Origin: JBCCQH01 sp039024435
GTDB taxonomy: Bacteria; Bacteroidota; Bacteroidia; J057; JADKCL01
NCBI GenBank assembly: GCA_039024435.1
Contig: JBCCQH010000103.1
Span: forward strand, 1 to 29,115
DNA: 29,115 nt
Direction: 5' to 3'
Shown: positions 1 to 8,756 of the stretch, in pieces
Position numbering within the stretch: the first letter of the stretch is position 1
Layout of the letters: each line of letters begins with the position of its first letter
Position numbers and translations under genes: made by a program
Notes under the pieces: generated by a model
The model's database searches: none
The model's input: the letters and a program-made list of their open reading frames with translations, nothing else
What the model was told of the DNA's origin: nothing

Positions 1-84
1 CTAAGATTCAAAATTTCCGCTTTCTAACAAAGGTCTGGTTTCCCACCTTGAATTGCTGTTTGTCACGATGCCCGCTTGCAAGCC

Positions 85-113
85 TACTCCACCCTGAATT
101 CCCGGGTGGAGTA
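85..113. repeat. Perfect 10-bp hairpin
   Basis: TACTCCACCC (85-94) pairs perfectly with GGGTGGAGTA (104-113) around a 9-nt loop. No T-run follows on either strand, so it is not a standard intrinsic terminator. Its role is unknown; it could be a remnant 3' end structure of a gene left of the window. Confidence 0.4.
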
Positions 114-344
114 CCTGCGGCTGGACCCGGACTCCGCCCGGGGAGAGCCGATGCGCCGTACCCCCGGTGCCGCCTGACGGATTAGCGAGGTCGACTTCAG
201 TGCAAAACCGGTGTACCTTTTCAGCATCGAGGCCATGCTGCGCCTTTCCGGTCCCCAGGGCTACCAAAATCACCCGCCCCATGCCGAGTGAGCCTCCGCC
301 GCGCGGGTGATTGCGTGCGGCTACGGGAATGGTTTGCGTTTGAG

Positions 345-580
345 CAAGTTCAAAAGTATTTAAAGAATGCGTGTCTGAACGCGCCATTTGGAAATTGGAA
401 ATTGAGAATCGATCATTGGAAATTCTTTGCGGGAAAATCCTCGGGGGCCGCACGGCGTGCCGTGCGGCTACGCTCCTCGTTTTGTAGCGACGTTTTGAGT
501 GACTTATTTATCGCTGTTTGCGCGTCCAAACGCGCCAATCAGAAATCAGAAATCGGAAATTTTTCCGTTGCGGCAAGGAT
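345..580. repeat. Double-hairpin repeat block, locus 1 (about two units)
   Basis: This block holds one and a half to two copies of a unit of about 135 bp that recurs at 22421-22790. Each unit has a small hairpin with stem GCGCGT/ACGCGC, an A-rich spacer of the type attggaaatcggaaatt, then a GC-rich palindrome with arms CCGCACGG and CCGTGCGG followed by ctacg. The small hairpins lie at 369-384 (stem GCGTGT/ACGCGC with one G-T pair, loop CTGA) and 520-535 (loop CCAA). The large palindrome is at 448-467. The segment tttatcgctgtttgcg at about 507-522 is shared almost exactly with the second locus. No protein is encoded. Confidence 0.75.
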
Positions 581-756
581 GGGAGGGACATGGGTCGCGC
601 CGGTACGGCGGGACGGAGCACGGCGAACTCCCGGAACAGCCTGGTAGCGACGCGTCGGTGGAGCGTCGGGAGCCGCCCCGGTCCATTGGAAAGCGATCAA
701 GACAACTTACCGTCATTTCCCCGGTGGCATTGCTTCCTCCTCTATCAACTACGTTG

Positions 757-774
757 CAAATGTTGTAACATTTG
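757..774. promoter_or_regulatory. 18-bp palindrome, candidate operator
   Basis: CAAATGTT-GT-AACATTTG is a perfect inverted repeat with 8-bp arms and a 2-bp spacer, in the AT-rich region about 180 bp upstream of the gene at 958. The symmetry and size suit a site for a homodimeric regulator. No cognate regulator can be named. Confidence 0.4.
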
Positions 775-957
775 TCCCAGATTTAGGAATTGGTCTCGCA
801 ATGGTTGTATTTTCAATCAACTTACTTATTGATAGTGCCAAAACGGCTAACGTTCTTACCAAACCTTTCCTTGATTTGTAGAATCAGTGCTTTTCGTCGT
901 GTAAGGGAGTTGGCTCCTACCGACAAGACATGTGTGTACATTAACCTCTAGGATTTA

Positions 958-2505
958 ATGTCAATTTTTCGACTGCGCACGGCTGCCAGTGATGGCAGCG
1001 GGGCGCTGTATGCTTTAGAAAAGCAATCGACCACGGTATGGACCGGGTTTTACCTGATGGGTCAACCAACAAATTACCGCAACGAACTCCCGTTTGCCGA
1101 CTCCTTGCTTCATTCGGCTTACCACAATTATCCTTTGGAAGGTAAAAATGGAGGAATCTACTTGCTTGCCCCGGCTCCTCCTTCGGACGATGTCCGATTT
1201 ATGAACCGACTGGCGGCAGTGCTGACTGACCTGAACACCTTTTACAATGGACAAACTTACCGCTACGTGCTGTGGATCTCGGGTGCGGATGCCACAGATT
1301 TCGACGCTATCCCGATCCCGTTTGGGAGCGATGTGCGAGGTCACCGGACCTCCGCCACCGCATCCATCGCGTTTGCGCCCTACGCCCTCACGCTTGATGG
1401 GGGCGTGGCCGTCGGGCTGAACGCCACCCAGAATGGCTTGCTGTTTACCTCGGATACCGAGCAGATTCGTTTTTCGGTCAATGGCAAACCGGCCGGAGCT
1501 GCCATTGATCGGGTGGATTTGAGCTGCCATCCCACGGCGGAGGGCCGGGGAGCTTTGGGCTTTGACTGTGCGCTGACCGCGGGTTTGGGGTCGGATGCGA
1601 GTTGGGATCGGCTCAATGCCGGTATCCACTTCTACGCGCCGGGTGGGACCGGTATCCTGCGACAAACCTATCCGGTCCTCATCGGCCCGGCTGGGGAAAC
1701 CTCGGCCACGATTCGGGTGCGGGGGGCACTGGATCCTCTGCGGCCGGAGGATCCCCAACGGAGCTACCTGGCGATCCCGGATGCGTTTCCCTGGAGTTCG
1801 GGCTTCCGAACGGTGTATGCGGAGGCGGTGGACTTGCTTCCGGTGGCGGGATCGGCGCGTCTGGCCTTTACGGCGGGTGCGGACCCGGGGGGCAGCCGGA
1901 CGCCGTGGCACGCTTTGAGTCCGCACGGTGACTTTTCTCTGCAACTCCACGGCGAAACCCCCGATTATGCTGAAGCATCTGAACTGCCGGTCTTGCTCGG
2001 GGGATTTTCGGGAAGCGAGGGCGTCCAGTTTCAGCCGGCCGGCCCGAACTATCCCGGGGACAGGATGACTTTTTTTGCCGGGCAGCCGGCGTATGCTCCA
2101 GAATTTCTTTTATCGGGGGACGACGCAACGAGTGCTCGGACCCGCCTGGATCCTACCTGTACCACGGCTTGGGTGACGATTGTCGCGGCGCCGGGTGCGG
2201 TGGTGGCGGAGCGGTACCATTTTACGCAATCATCGGCTTCGCTGACCTTTCGGCCCGACTGGCAACATCAGGTGGGGACACCGCCGGCCCGGGTGCCGGC
2301 GGAGCGTGGTTTTCCGATTGCCCCGGGTGGCGGAGTGATGACGAACTCCGCGGCTTGGGCCATTCCGGCGGACGCATTGGTGCGGTTCGAAGCTGAGATC
2401 ATCCGTCCCAGCCGCCGGGCGAGCATTTTGTGGGCGGGGGAAAGGGGCGAGGAGTTGCTCCTGCCCCCGTTTGGGGGACCATTACTGGTTCCGCGGGCGA
2501 TGTAG
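958..2505 (+). CDS. Uncharacterised 515-aa protein
   Basis: I do not recognise this protein. It is 515 residues, has no signal peptide, no lipobox and no membrane segment, and very few cysteines, so a cytoplasmic location is likely unless it uses a non-Sec route. It is rich in Gly, Ala, Pro and aromatic residues and in predicted beta-type stretches (for example the N-terminal FRLRTAASDG, the YRYVLWISGADATDF region near residue 103, and repeated hydrophobic-polar alternation later). The start at 958 has AGGA six bases upstream (ctctaggattta), a reasonable ribosome binding site, and little of the N-terminus can be lost because codon usage is consistent from there. It stands alone between a repeat block and a secreted-protein gene, with a doubtful short ORF ten bases after its stop. 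Codon use looks like that of its neighbours, so it is probably a real, expressed gene of unknown role. Confidence 0.75.
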   Translation: MSIFRLRTAASDGSGALYALEKQSTTVWTGFYLMGQPTNYRNELPFADSLLHSAYHNYPLEGKNGGIYLLAPAPPSDDVRFMNRLAAVLTDLNTFYNGQTYRYVLWISGADATDFDAIPIPFGSDVRGHRTSATASIAFAPYALTLDGGVAVGLNATQNGLLFTSDTEQIRFSVNGKPAGAAIDRVDLSCHPTAEGRGALGFDCALTAGLGSDASWDRLNAGIHFYAPGGTGILRQTYPVLIGPAGETSATIRVRGALDPLRPEDPQRSYLAIPDAFPWSSGFRTVYAEAVDLLPVAGSARLAFTAGADPGGSRTPWHALSPHGDFSLQLHGETPDYAEASELPVLLGGFSGSEGVQFQPAGPNYPGDRMTFFAGQPAYAPEFLLSGDDATSARTRLDPTCTTAWVTIVAAPGAVVAERYHFTQSSASLTFRPDWQHQVGTPPARVPAERGFPIAPGGGVMTNSAAWAIPADALVRFEAEIIRPSRRASILWAGERGEELLLPPFGGPLLVPRAM

Positions 2506-2515
2506 GGGCGCGTGA

Positions 2516-2773
2516 ATGTCGGATGGTTTGGGTGAGCTGAAGTGGCCTCGATTGGTCTTGCAATCGCGTTTTTTCGGACCGCCGGCGCATTTTCTGACCG
2601 CGGCTGCGGGCCACGAAACGGAGCTTGGGCCGGCGGGGGGATTTGTCAATGCACTAACCACCCCGGAGATCCTGACCGTTCGGGCGACAGTTTTGGCCGG
2701 TCAAGACGGAAATTCAGAAAGAGAAGAATTTGCCTGTACATTTGTTTCACGCTGGGAATTTTTTAACACCTAA
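2516..2773 (+). CDS. Possible small hypothetical protein (85 aa)
   Basis: This 85-residue frame begins ten bases after the stop of the 515-aa gene. Codon choice through the middle (residues about 10-70, with a plausible stretch ELGPAGGFVNALTTPEILTV) resembles its neighbours, which argues for real coding, possibly as the second gene of an operon. The codon just before its ATG is a TGA in the same frame, so it is not a simple frameshifted extension of the upstream gene. It has no signal peptide or known motif. It could equally be a chance frame or a remnant; another frame of similar length overlaps it. Confidence 0.35.
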   Translation: MSDGLGELKWPRLVLQSRFFGPPAHFLTAAAGHETELGPAGGFVNALTTPEILTVRATVLAGQDGNSEREEFACTFVSRWEFFNT

Positions 2774-2833
2774 AACATTTGCTGACCCTTGGGTCGGGAC
2801 CGCATTGCGTGCGATGTGGGCCGCAAAATCACT

Positions 2834-5800
2834 ATGTTGTTCAAAAAAATTCCATTTCTTTTTTGCTTGCTACTCTTGTTCGCCGTTCTACCTGACACCG
2901 CCCCGGCTTCGCACATCCAGGGGCAAGATCTGACTTACAAGTGCCTGAATGCCTGCACCGTACGCCTGTGCCTGAGCGGTTACCGCTCCTGCGATGGGAT
3001 CAATGCATTTTCCAATGGGATCGCCTGGGCCCCCATCACCCCCGGTTGCGCCCCGCCCACCGCCCTCGCCCCCATGAGCCAGCAGGTCATCGTCGAAGTG
3101 ACCGAAGTTTGTCCCGGGGTGCAGACCACTTGTACAAATCTGAGTTCCAACATTTCCGGGGTAGAGGAATGGTTTTCCTACCAGGATTTTGATATTTGTG
3201 CGGTTCCCAATTGCATCTACACCCTCAGTTGGCAGCATTGTTGCCGCAACGCCAACATCACTTCGGGTGGCTCCAATGCCGGCATGTTTACCGGGGTGAC
3301 CACCCTCAATACCAACATTACCCCCTGCAACAGTTCGCCGCAATTTTCCATCGTTCCGGTGCCCTACATCTGCCAGGGGCAGCCCTACGTGTTCAACCAG
3401 GGGGCGACCGATGCCGACGGTGATTCATTGGCCTATGCGCTCGGGCCTTGCGCGGTCGGGCCGAACCAGGCTTACCCTTACGCCCCCGGATACTCGCCGC
3501 AACAGCCGATGGGACCGAGCTGGAATGTCAGCCTCGATCCGCTCACCGGGGACGTAACCATGACTCCGCAGCCGGGCAATCCCGAGGTTGCGGTGATCTG
3601 CATCTATGTGGAAGAATGGCGCAACGGGCAGCTCATCAACACCATCGTGCGCGACATGCAGGTCAACGTCATCGCCTGTACCAACAACCTCCCCGGGATT
3701 GCTCCCATCGCCAATCTCAGCGGCGCCACCTCCACCGGCTCCTATTCCATTCAGGCCTGTGCCGGCAACGCGATCAGCTTTGACCTGAGTGTGACCGATG
3801 TGGATGTCAGCGATGCCCACATTTTTTACTGGAATCAAAACGTGGCCGGGCTGACCTTTACATCGGGAGTCCAGGTCGATACCGTCACCGGCATTTCCCC
3901 GACGGCAACCGTCAATTGGACGCCTACCGTACCCGGCATTTACACTTTTCTGGTCACCGCCAAAGACGATGCCTGCCCGCTGCCCGGCAATACCCAACGC
4001 ACAATTGTCATCAACGTGCTGGGGGGAACTCCCGGGGCCGCTCTCCTGGCCGCTCCCGTCGGCTGCACCAATGTCGCCTTCAGCGCCAATACGGGAACCG
4101 CGCCCACCGGACCCTACACTTTCCAGTGGAGTGGCGACGGCAATCTGAATCTGAATCCCGGCAATACCAGTGCTGGATTTACCCACACCTTCCCCGGTCC
4201 GGGAACCTACGGGGTCAGTTTGCTGCTCACCGATGCCAACGGCTGTTCTACGGTGCTGGCAGATAGCGTGGTCATCCCCAATGGTCCCACCGCCGACGCC
4301 GGTCCCGACATTTCCCTGTGTTCGGGCAATCCGGTCACCCTCGGCAGCACCAATCTGCCTCCGGGCCAGACCTACACCTGGTCCCCTGCGACGGGCCTCA
4401 CCAACCCCACTTCCGCGACGCCGACCTTGAACTATACGGTTTCCGGTCCGAATCCGGTGACCCTGAACTATACCATGACCGCCACCTCGGGATTCTGCAC
4501 CTCAATCGACTACGTCACCGTTGTGGTCTACCCGACGCCCTCTGCTTCGGTGGCCGGCCCGAGCAATATCTGTGCGGGCGATGCGGCGACCCTGTCCGCC
4601 TCCGGGGGAGCCAGTTACCTGTGGTCGGACAGCTCCACGACCGCCACCATCACGGTCAATCCCAGTGCGACTACCACCTATTCGGTGACAGCCCTCGCCA
4701 ATGGATGCGCTAGTCCTCCGGTGCAGCACACCGTGGCGGTGAGCAGCGGTCCCTCGGTGATCATCACCGGAATCGATTCGGTTTGCCTTGGAGGGAGCGT
4801 CACCTTGACCGCTGCCGGAGGATCGAGCTGGTTGTGGAGCACCCAGGAAACCACTCCCACCATTACACTGAACAATGTCACCGCTCCCACGACCGTGAGT
4901 GTAGTCGCCAGTGACAATGGCTGTCCCGGTCCCCCGGCCACCTTCTCCGTTGCGCTTCACGCTCGTCCCCAGGCCGATTACACCGCCACCGCCGTTTGCC
5001 TCGGCGAAGAAATGGCTTTCACCGACCGCAGCGCACTGAGCACTGGCAGTATCATTGCCTGGAATTGGGATTTCGGCGATCCCGCGAGTGGTTCCCAGAA
5101 CTTCTCCGGCACCCAGAATCCGATCCACCAGTTTTCCGCCCCGGGCCTCTACAATGTCGAGTTGACGGTGACCGGCTCCAACGGCTGCACCGATGCATTT
5201 ACCCGCCAGGTGGTGGTGCACGCCCCCCCCGTGGCCGAATTTGAAGCCGCCAATGTCTGCGACGGTGCGTCGATGGTCTTCGCCGATCAATCCACCGCCA
5301 ACAGCGGGATCGTCGCCTGGGCCTGGGACTTTGGGACGGGAGCAAGCAGCAATTTGCCCAATCCCAACCACGTGTTCCCTGGCCCCGGCACCTACAACGT
5401 GGTCCTGACCGTCATCGACGGCAATGGCTGCACAAGTTCTCGCGAACGCACAGTTCAGGTCCATCCCAATCCGGTTAGCGACTTCTTCTTCACCCAGCAC
5501 TGCTTCTTCACCGAGGCACGATTCTTTGCCCGTTCCTCGCTGAACGATCCGCTGGGCACCACCCTTGACCAGTACCAATGGGACTTTGGGGATCCGGCTT
5601 CGGGTGCCGAAAACACCGCCTTTGGTCCGAATCCGGTCCACGTCTGGGCCAGCGGTCCCCGGACTTACAATGTGACCCTAACTACGGTGACTTCTCGGGG
5701 CTGTACCCACGCGATTACGCTTCCGGTGACCGTTCCTGTGCTGCCGTCGATTGCGGTGCAGGGCGATACGGTGTGCCGGGGATTTCCGGCGGAACTGGCT

Positions 5801-6526
5801 GTCCTGGGTTTTCCAGCAGGCACCGAACTGGAATGGTTCTACACGCCCGATGCGACCGAGTCATTTTTGCGGGGGGAGACCGAATGGGTTACGCCACCGC
5901 TCGACTTGACCACTGTGTATTACGTGGCGGTGCGGGACGCCGACGGTTGCCTCTCGCCCAAGACCGGGGTGATAGCACTGGTCCGACCCGCGCCCAACGT
6001 AACGATTTCCGCCAGCCACCCGGTCGTTGAGATCCCCAATGCTCTGGTCGAATTTCACATCACTCAGGTGTACAATGGCCCCCTGACTTCGGCGGTTTGG
6101 AGTTTTGGGGATGGGGCCACCGCTGACGCGACCGATCCGGTCCACGAATATACCGAAACCGGAACCTTCGCTGTGAGTTTGCTCCTGACCAATGCTTTTG
6201 GTTGCCAGAGTGAGCAGATCTGGCCCCAGTACGTTACCGTGGATCAGCGGGTAAACATGTTCATTCCCAACGCTTTTTCCCCGAATGGCGACGGGGTCAA
6301 CGATGTCTTCAATGTTGTCACCCGCCTGATTACCGACTTCGAAATCGCGATCTACGACCGCTGGGGCAAGCTGATTTATCAAGCCCGCAACCAGGAATTT
6401 GGTTGGAATGGGCAGGATGGGGCCGGCGATCCGGCTCCGGAAGGGGCCTACGTGTACGTGGTCCAGGCGGTGGACTGGGACGGCAATTCCGTTCGCCGAT
6501 CCGGCTCGGTCACCCTCCTTCGCTAA
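2834..6526 (+). CDS. Secreted PKD-repeat protein with T9SS type B C-terminal sorting domain
   Basis: The product has about 1230 residues and is predicted to be exported across the outer membrane by the type IX secretion system and held at or released from the surface. I chose the ATG at 2834 because it starts a clean signal peptide (MLFKKIPFLFCLLLLF, cleavage after about APA at 25); a frame-compatible ATG at 2789 would only add a charged leader. Residues 26-300 match the Cys-rich N-terminal module common in large CHU-type Bacteroidetes surface proteins (SHIQGQDLTY, LSWQHCCRN, GATDADGDSLAY). A PKD-like domain lies near 400-485, Ig-like repeats near 570-710, PKD domains near 714-800, 800-880, 880-970 and 1053-1137 (WDFGDP, WDFG, WSFGDG motifs). 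Residues 1142-1230 are the gliding-motility-type C-terminal domain (IPNAFSPNGDGVND, YDRWGKLIY, WNG). It is transcribed alone and is followed by a strong terminator. Likely role: adhesion or surface structure; the ligand is unknown. Confidence 0.93.
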   Translation: MLFKKIPFLFCLLLLFAVLPDTAPASHIQGQDLTYKCLNACTVRLCLSGYRSCDGINAFSNGIAWAPITPGCAPPTALAPMSQQVIVEVTEVCPGVQTTCTNLSSNISGVEEWFSYQDFDICAVPNCIYTLSWQHCCRNANITSGGSNAGMFTGVTTLNTNITPCNSSPQFSIVPVPYICQGQPYVFNQGATDADGDSLAYALGPCAVGPNQAYPYAPGYSPQQPMGPSWNVSLDPLTGDVTMTPQPGNPEVAVICIYVEEWRNGQLINTIVRDMQVNVIACTNNLPGIAPIANLSGATSTGSYSIQACAGNAISFDLSVTDVDVSDAHIFYWNQNVAGLTFTSGVQVDTVTGISPTATVNWTPTVPGIYTFLVTAKDDACPLPGNTQRTIVINVLGGTPGAALLAAPVGCTNVAFSANTGTAPTGPYTFQWSGDGNLNLNPGNTSAGFTHTFPGPGTYGVSLLLTDANGCSTVLADSVVIPNGPTADAGPDISLCSGNPVTLGSTNLPPGQTYTWSPATGLTNPTSATPTLNYTVSGPNPVTLNYTMTATSGFCTSIDYVTVVVYPTPSASVAGPSNICAGDAATLSASGGASYLWSDSSTTATITVNPSATTTYSVTALANGCASPPVQHTVAVSSGPSVIITGIDSVCLGGSVTLTAAGGSSWLWSTQETTPTITLNNVTAPTTVSVVASDNGCPGPPATFSVALHARPQADYTATAVCLGEEMAFTDRSALSTGSIIAWNWDFGDPASGSQNFSGTQNPIHQFSAPGLYNVELTVTGSNGCTDAFTRQVVVHAPPVAEFEAANVCDGASMVFADQSTANSGIVAWAWDFGTGASSNLPNPNHVFPGPGTYNVVLTVIDGNGCTSSRERTVQVHPNPVSDFFFTQHCFFTEARFFARSSLNDPLGTTLDQYQWDFGDPASGAENTAFGPNPVHVWASGPRTYNVTLTTVTSRGCTHAITLPVTVPVLPSIAVQGDTVCRGFPAELAVLGFPAGTELEWFYTPDATESFLRGETEWVTPPLDLTTVYYVAVRDADGCLSPKTGVIALVRPAPNVTISASHPVVEIPNALVEFHITQVYNGPLTSAVWSFGDGATADATDPVHEYTETGTFAVSLLLTNAFGCQSEQIWPQYVTVDQRVNMFIPNAFSPNGDGVNDVFNVVTRLITDFEIAIYDRWGKLIYQARNQEFGWNGQDGAGDPAPEGAYVYVVQAVDWDGNSVRRSGSVTLLR

Positions 6527-6577
6527 TTGCATTCAGTAGATATTTTGTCCTTAAATATTATCGCTCTTTCCTAAACT

Positions 6578-6608
6578 CCGGCCGGCATTGTGCCGGCCGG
6601 GTTGTTTT
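6578..6608 (+). terminator. Intrinsic terminator of the PKD protein gene
   Basis: A perfect 10-bp stem CCGGCCGGCA / TGCCGGCCGG with a 3-nt TTG loop (6578-6600) is followed by the T-rich GTTGTTTT. It lies 51 bp after the stop at 6526 and separates this gene from the convergent gene ending at 6628. Confidence 0.85.
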
Positions 6609-6627
6609 GGGAGGTGGGAGCAGCGAT

Positions 6628-7212
6628 CTATTTTCCGTCTTTGCGCCCCATCTCCCCGACCCGCGCCAACCATTTGTGGCGGAAGCGGTCGTTCGAAAGG
6701 CGGAGGGGGCCGATGTGGGTAATCCCGACGGGTTTGACCCCGCAGAACTTGAGTACCATTTTTTTCATCATGTGGTACGTCGGGCGGCCGTTGAACCAGC
6801 GGTAGTACCAGGCCGGTTGGTCCAGGGTGGCGATGACGCGGGCGGTTTTGCCGGTGAGAAGTTTGTCCCACCAAAGAGAACCTTCCCGCTTCTGAAAGGC
6901 AAATCCGGGGAGGAACAGCCGGTCGAGGAAACCTTTCATGACCGCGGGCACCGAGCCCCACCAGACGGGAAAGATCCAGACGAGGTGATCGGCGGCCTGA
7001 ATGCTGTCCCAGGCGCGCAACAGATCCGGTTCCAGTTCGGTGCGCTTGCGGTAGGCAAAGCGCAGGTTGGGACTGAAGTCGAGGGTGCCCAGGTGCAGCA
7101 CCTCCACCGTTGCTTGGCTGCGCTGCGCACCCTGGACATAAGCGGCCGTGAGGGCGGCATTGTAACTATCGGGATCGGGATGGCCGTTGATGATTAGAAT
7201 GTTGCGGGGCAT
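6628..7212 (-). CDS. NAD(P)H-dependent oxidoreductase, flavodoxin-like fold
   Basis: This is a 194-residue flavoprotein of the NQO1/KefF-type family (Pfam flavodoxin_2), which reduces quinones or other electrophiles with NAD(P)H in the cytoplasm. The ATG at 7212 was chosen over the upstream one at 7272 because the family's first beta-strand follows at once: PRNILIINGHPDPDSYNAAL (residues 2-21) carries the phosphate-binding segment of the FMN/FAD site. The WIFPVWWGSVPAVMKGFLDR region near residue 79 is the family's characteristic second loop. Length is normal for the family. It lies 77 bp downstream of a co-directional Crp/Fnr-type regulator gene, an arrangement consistent with the regulator controlling it, though no binding site is evident. 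The substrate cannot be told from sequence. Confidence 0.88.
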   Translation of the reverse strand: MPRNILIINGHPDPDSYNAALTAAYVQGAQRSQATVEVLHLGTLDFSPNLRFAYRKRTELEPDLLRAWDSIQAADHLVWIFPVWWGSVPAVMKGFLDRLFLPGFAFQKREGSLWWDKLLTGKTARVIATLDQPAWYYRWFNGRPTYHMMKKMVLKFCGVKPVGITHIGPLRLSNDRFRHKWLARVGEMGRKDGK

Positions 7213-7289
7213 AACTTGCTTTTGGTCCAAAGCTCGGCCATGGGTCCAATCCGCCCAATCACCCAGGTGCAAAAAGTCGGCGGCAAAAA

Positions 7290-7895
7290 TTAACTTGGGT
7301 GCATTTCGGCATTTTCGGTCTGTTGCAGGCGCTTTTTGATGCGGCTGAGCGACTGCGGCTTCACGCCGATATAGCTGGCTAGGCAGCTCTGCGGAATCCG
7401 ATTGGCGAGGTGAGGGAACTGGGCCAGGAAGTTCTGAAAACGCTCTTCGGGTGTGTAGCGGTAGAAATCCGTGAGGCGCTGGATGGTGCTGACCAGGAGG
7501 CTTTCGGTTAGGCGGCGGCCGATGAGGTTGCCGTTTTGCAAGCGGTTAAACATATTTTCCAGTCCCAAGCGGTCGATCACCAGCATTTCACAGTCCTCCA
7601 TGGCCTGCATGAAATACTGCGAGGGCGTGCCCGTGAGGAAGCTTTCGTAGACGGCGATCAAATCGCCTTCCGCCGCAAAATAGCAAGATACTTCCTCACC
7701 GTCGGGACGATTGATGGCGGCCCGGGCGCAGCCCCGGACCACAAAATAGACGCTTTGGCTGATTTCGCCGGTACGCAGGAGATAGGTGTTTTTGGCAAAG
7801 TGAATCGTGGAAACACTGGCGCGCACAAAGTCTTCTTCTTCGGGCGCAATGGGCGCAATCGCCCGCAAGGTAGCGATGAGCAGTTCTTTGGCCAT
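7290..7895 (-). CDS. Crp/Fnr-family transcriptional regulator
   Basis: The 201-residue product has an N-terminal cyclic-nucleotide-binding-like beta-barrel (residues about 20-115: KNTYLLRTGEISQSVYFVVRG, then YFAAEGDLIAVYESFLTG) and a C-terminal helix-turn-helix (about 165-195: IPQSCLASYIGVKPQSLSRI). The start at 7895 gives a standard N-terminus (MAKELL); an in-frame ATG at 7934 would add 13 unrelated residues. The cAMP-contacting Arg-Ala-Ser type signature is not evident, and no Fnr-type iron-sulfur cysteine cluster is present, so the ligand is unknown and it may be ligand-free like many Bacteroidetes paralogues. It probably forms an operon with the oxidoreductase downstream and is divergent from the lipoprotein gene at 8010, with 114 bp between them. 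Confidence 0.9.
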   Translation of the reverse strand: MAKELLIATLRAIAPIAPEEEDFVRASVSTIHFAKNTYLLRTGEISQSVYFVVRGCARAAINRPDGEEVSCYFAAEGDLIAVYESFLTGTPSQYFMQAMEDCEMLVIDRLGLENMFNRLQNGNLIGRRLTESLLVSTIQRLTDFYRYTPEERFQNFLAQFPHLANRIPQSCLASYIGVKPQSLSRIKKRLQQTENAEMHPS

Positions 7896-8009
7896 GGGAT
7901 GAAGATAAACATTTCGGCGCAAGACTGGGCCCAAAGGCGCTCAATTTGGATAATTTGGCTATTTTTACCGCAAAGTTGCGCTGCTTTTGGCCATCAACTT
8001 GATGAATGC

Positions 8010-8741
8010 ATGAAAAATATCTCTGCCTCGGTCTTGTTTTGCTTCCTCTTCAGCCTCTTTGCGGCCGGCTGTAACAATGAGGACGATCCCACTCCGTCAT
8101 TCAACGATCCGGATCGGGTTGCGTTTTACTCCGGTGCCGAAGTCGCCGATGGCCAAGGCAATCGCTATTTGGTTGGGTTTGATCAGGTGAGCAGCAACAA
8201 CCAGAATCCCTACGTACAAAAGCGGGATGCCGAGGGGAATGAACTTTGGCGGTATTCCTACGAGACGAGCGGCGTGGATGGCCGGGGGGTAATTGCGGCG
8301 GTGGATGCATCGGATCAGCCCTGGGTTGTCTTCTCACTGGATGGCGGCAGCAATGGCACCGATTACATTACCCGGTTGCGCACCGATGCCGACGCTTTCA
8401 ATGGGGTTTTTCAAAACACTTACGGCAATGGGGGCGGCCCCACCGTAGCCGTGATTGCCCGACTGGATCCGGAGTCGGGCGAAATCATGCGGGCCAGCTT
8501 CCTCACCGCCCGCCTGACCGACGGAGCGACGAATACCTTGCGGATCACCAAGATTGGTTTCAATGAGGGCTTGGTGGTGGTCAGTTCGGAGAGTGCGGCC
8601 TGGCCGCCCGGGCTCGGCTTGATGTACGAGCGTTTTCCCAACATCACCGACGCCGACCGCGTGGATGGGGTATTCAAGATCGACTATGCGTTTGATGAGG
8701 CGCTGAAGGAGATTCGAAACGCGGTTCTGCTGCGCGAATGA
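8010..8741 (+). CDS. Predicted lipoprotein of unknown function (243 aa)
   Basis: A lipoprotein signal peptide is clear: charged start, hydrophobic SVLFCFLFSLF and lipobox AAGC with Cys21 followed by acidic residues. The mature part is a soluble domain with recurring segments such as DGQGNRYLVGF, KRDAEGNELWRYSY and RGVIAAVDASDQPWVVFSL, which resemble the blades of SBBP/beta-propeller-type repeats found in Bacteroidetes surface proteins; this is a resemblance, not an assignment. The ATG at 8010 was chosen because it begins the signal peptide; the open frame upstream overlaps the divergent regulator gene and is not coding. It is convergent with the thioesterase gene (15 bp between stops), and no terminator is seen there. 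Confidence 0.85.
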   Translation: MKNISASVLFCFLFSLFAAGCNNEDDPTPSFNDPDRVAFYSGAEVADGQGNRYLVGFDQVSSNNQNPYVQKRDAEGNELWRYSYETSGVDGRGVIAAVDASDQPWVVFSLDGGSNGTDYITRLRTDADAFNGVFQNTYGNGGGPTVAVIARLDPESGEIMRASFLTARLTDGATNTLRITKIGFNEGLVVVSSESAAWPPGLGLMYERFPNITDADRVDGVFKIDYAFDEALKEIRNAVLLRE

Positions 8742-8756
8742 TCCGGTTGTGCCGAC

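Larger units (their letters stand above)
1..957. other. Gene-free stretch with repeats
   Basis: I find no convincing gene here. The open frames present (for example a minus-strand frame over 1-453 and plus-strand frames over 288-832) are low-complexity, rich in Arg/Gly/Pro, match no family I know and run through the repeat block. The stretch contains a hairpin at 85-113, a structured repeat block at about 345-580, and an 18-bp palindrome at 757-774. Composition becomes more AT-rich from about 700 to 957, as expected for a promoter region ahead of the gene at 958. Confidence 0.6.

Noticed and set aside
1..453. 150-aa minus-strand frame at the left edge
   Set aside because: It runs through the repeat block, has no known motif, and its composition looks non-coding. 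A cut-off gene cannot be fully excluded because the frame touches the window edge.
4502..5641. 379-aa minus-strand frame inside the PKD protein gene
   Set aside because: It is antisense to clear PKD domains and shows Gly/Arg-rich shadow composition.
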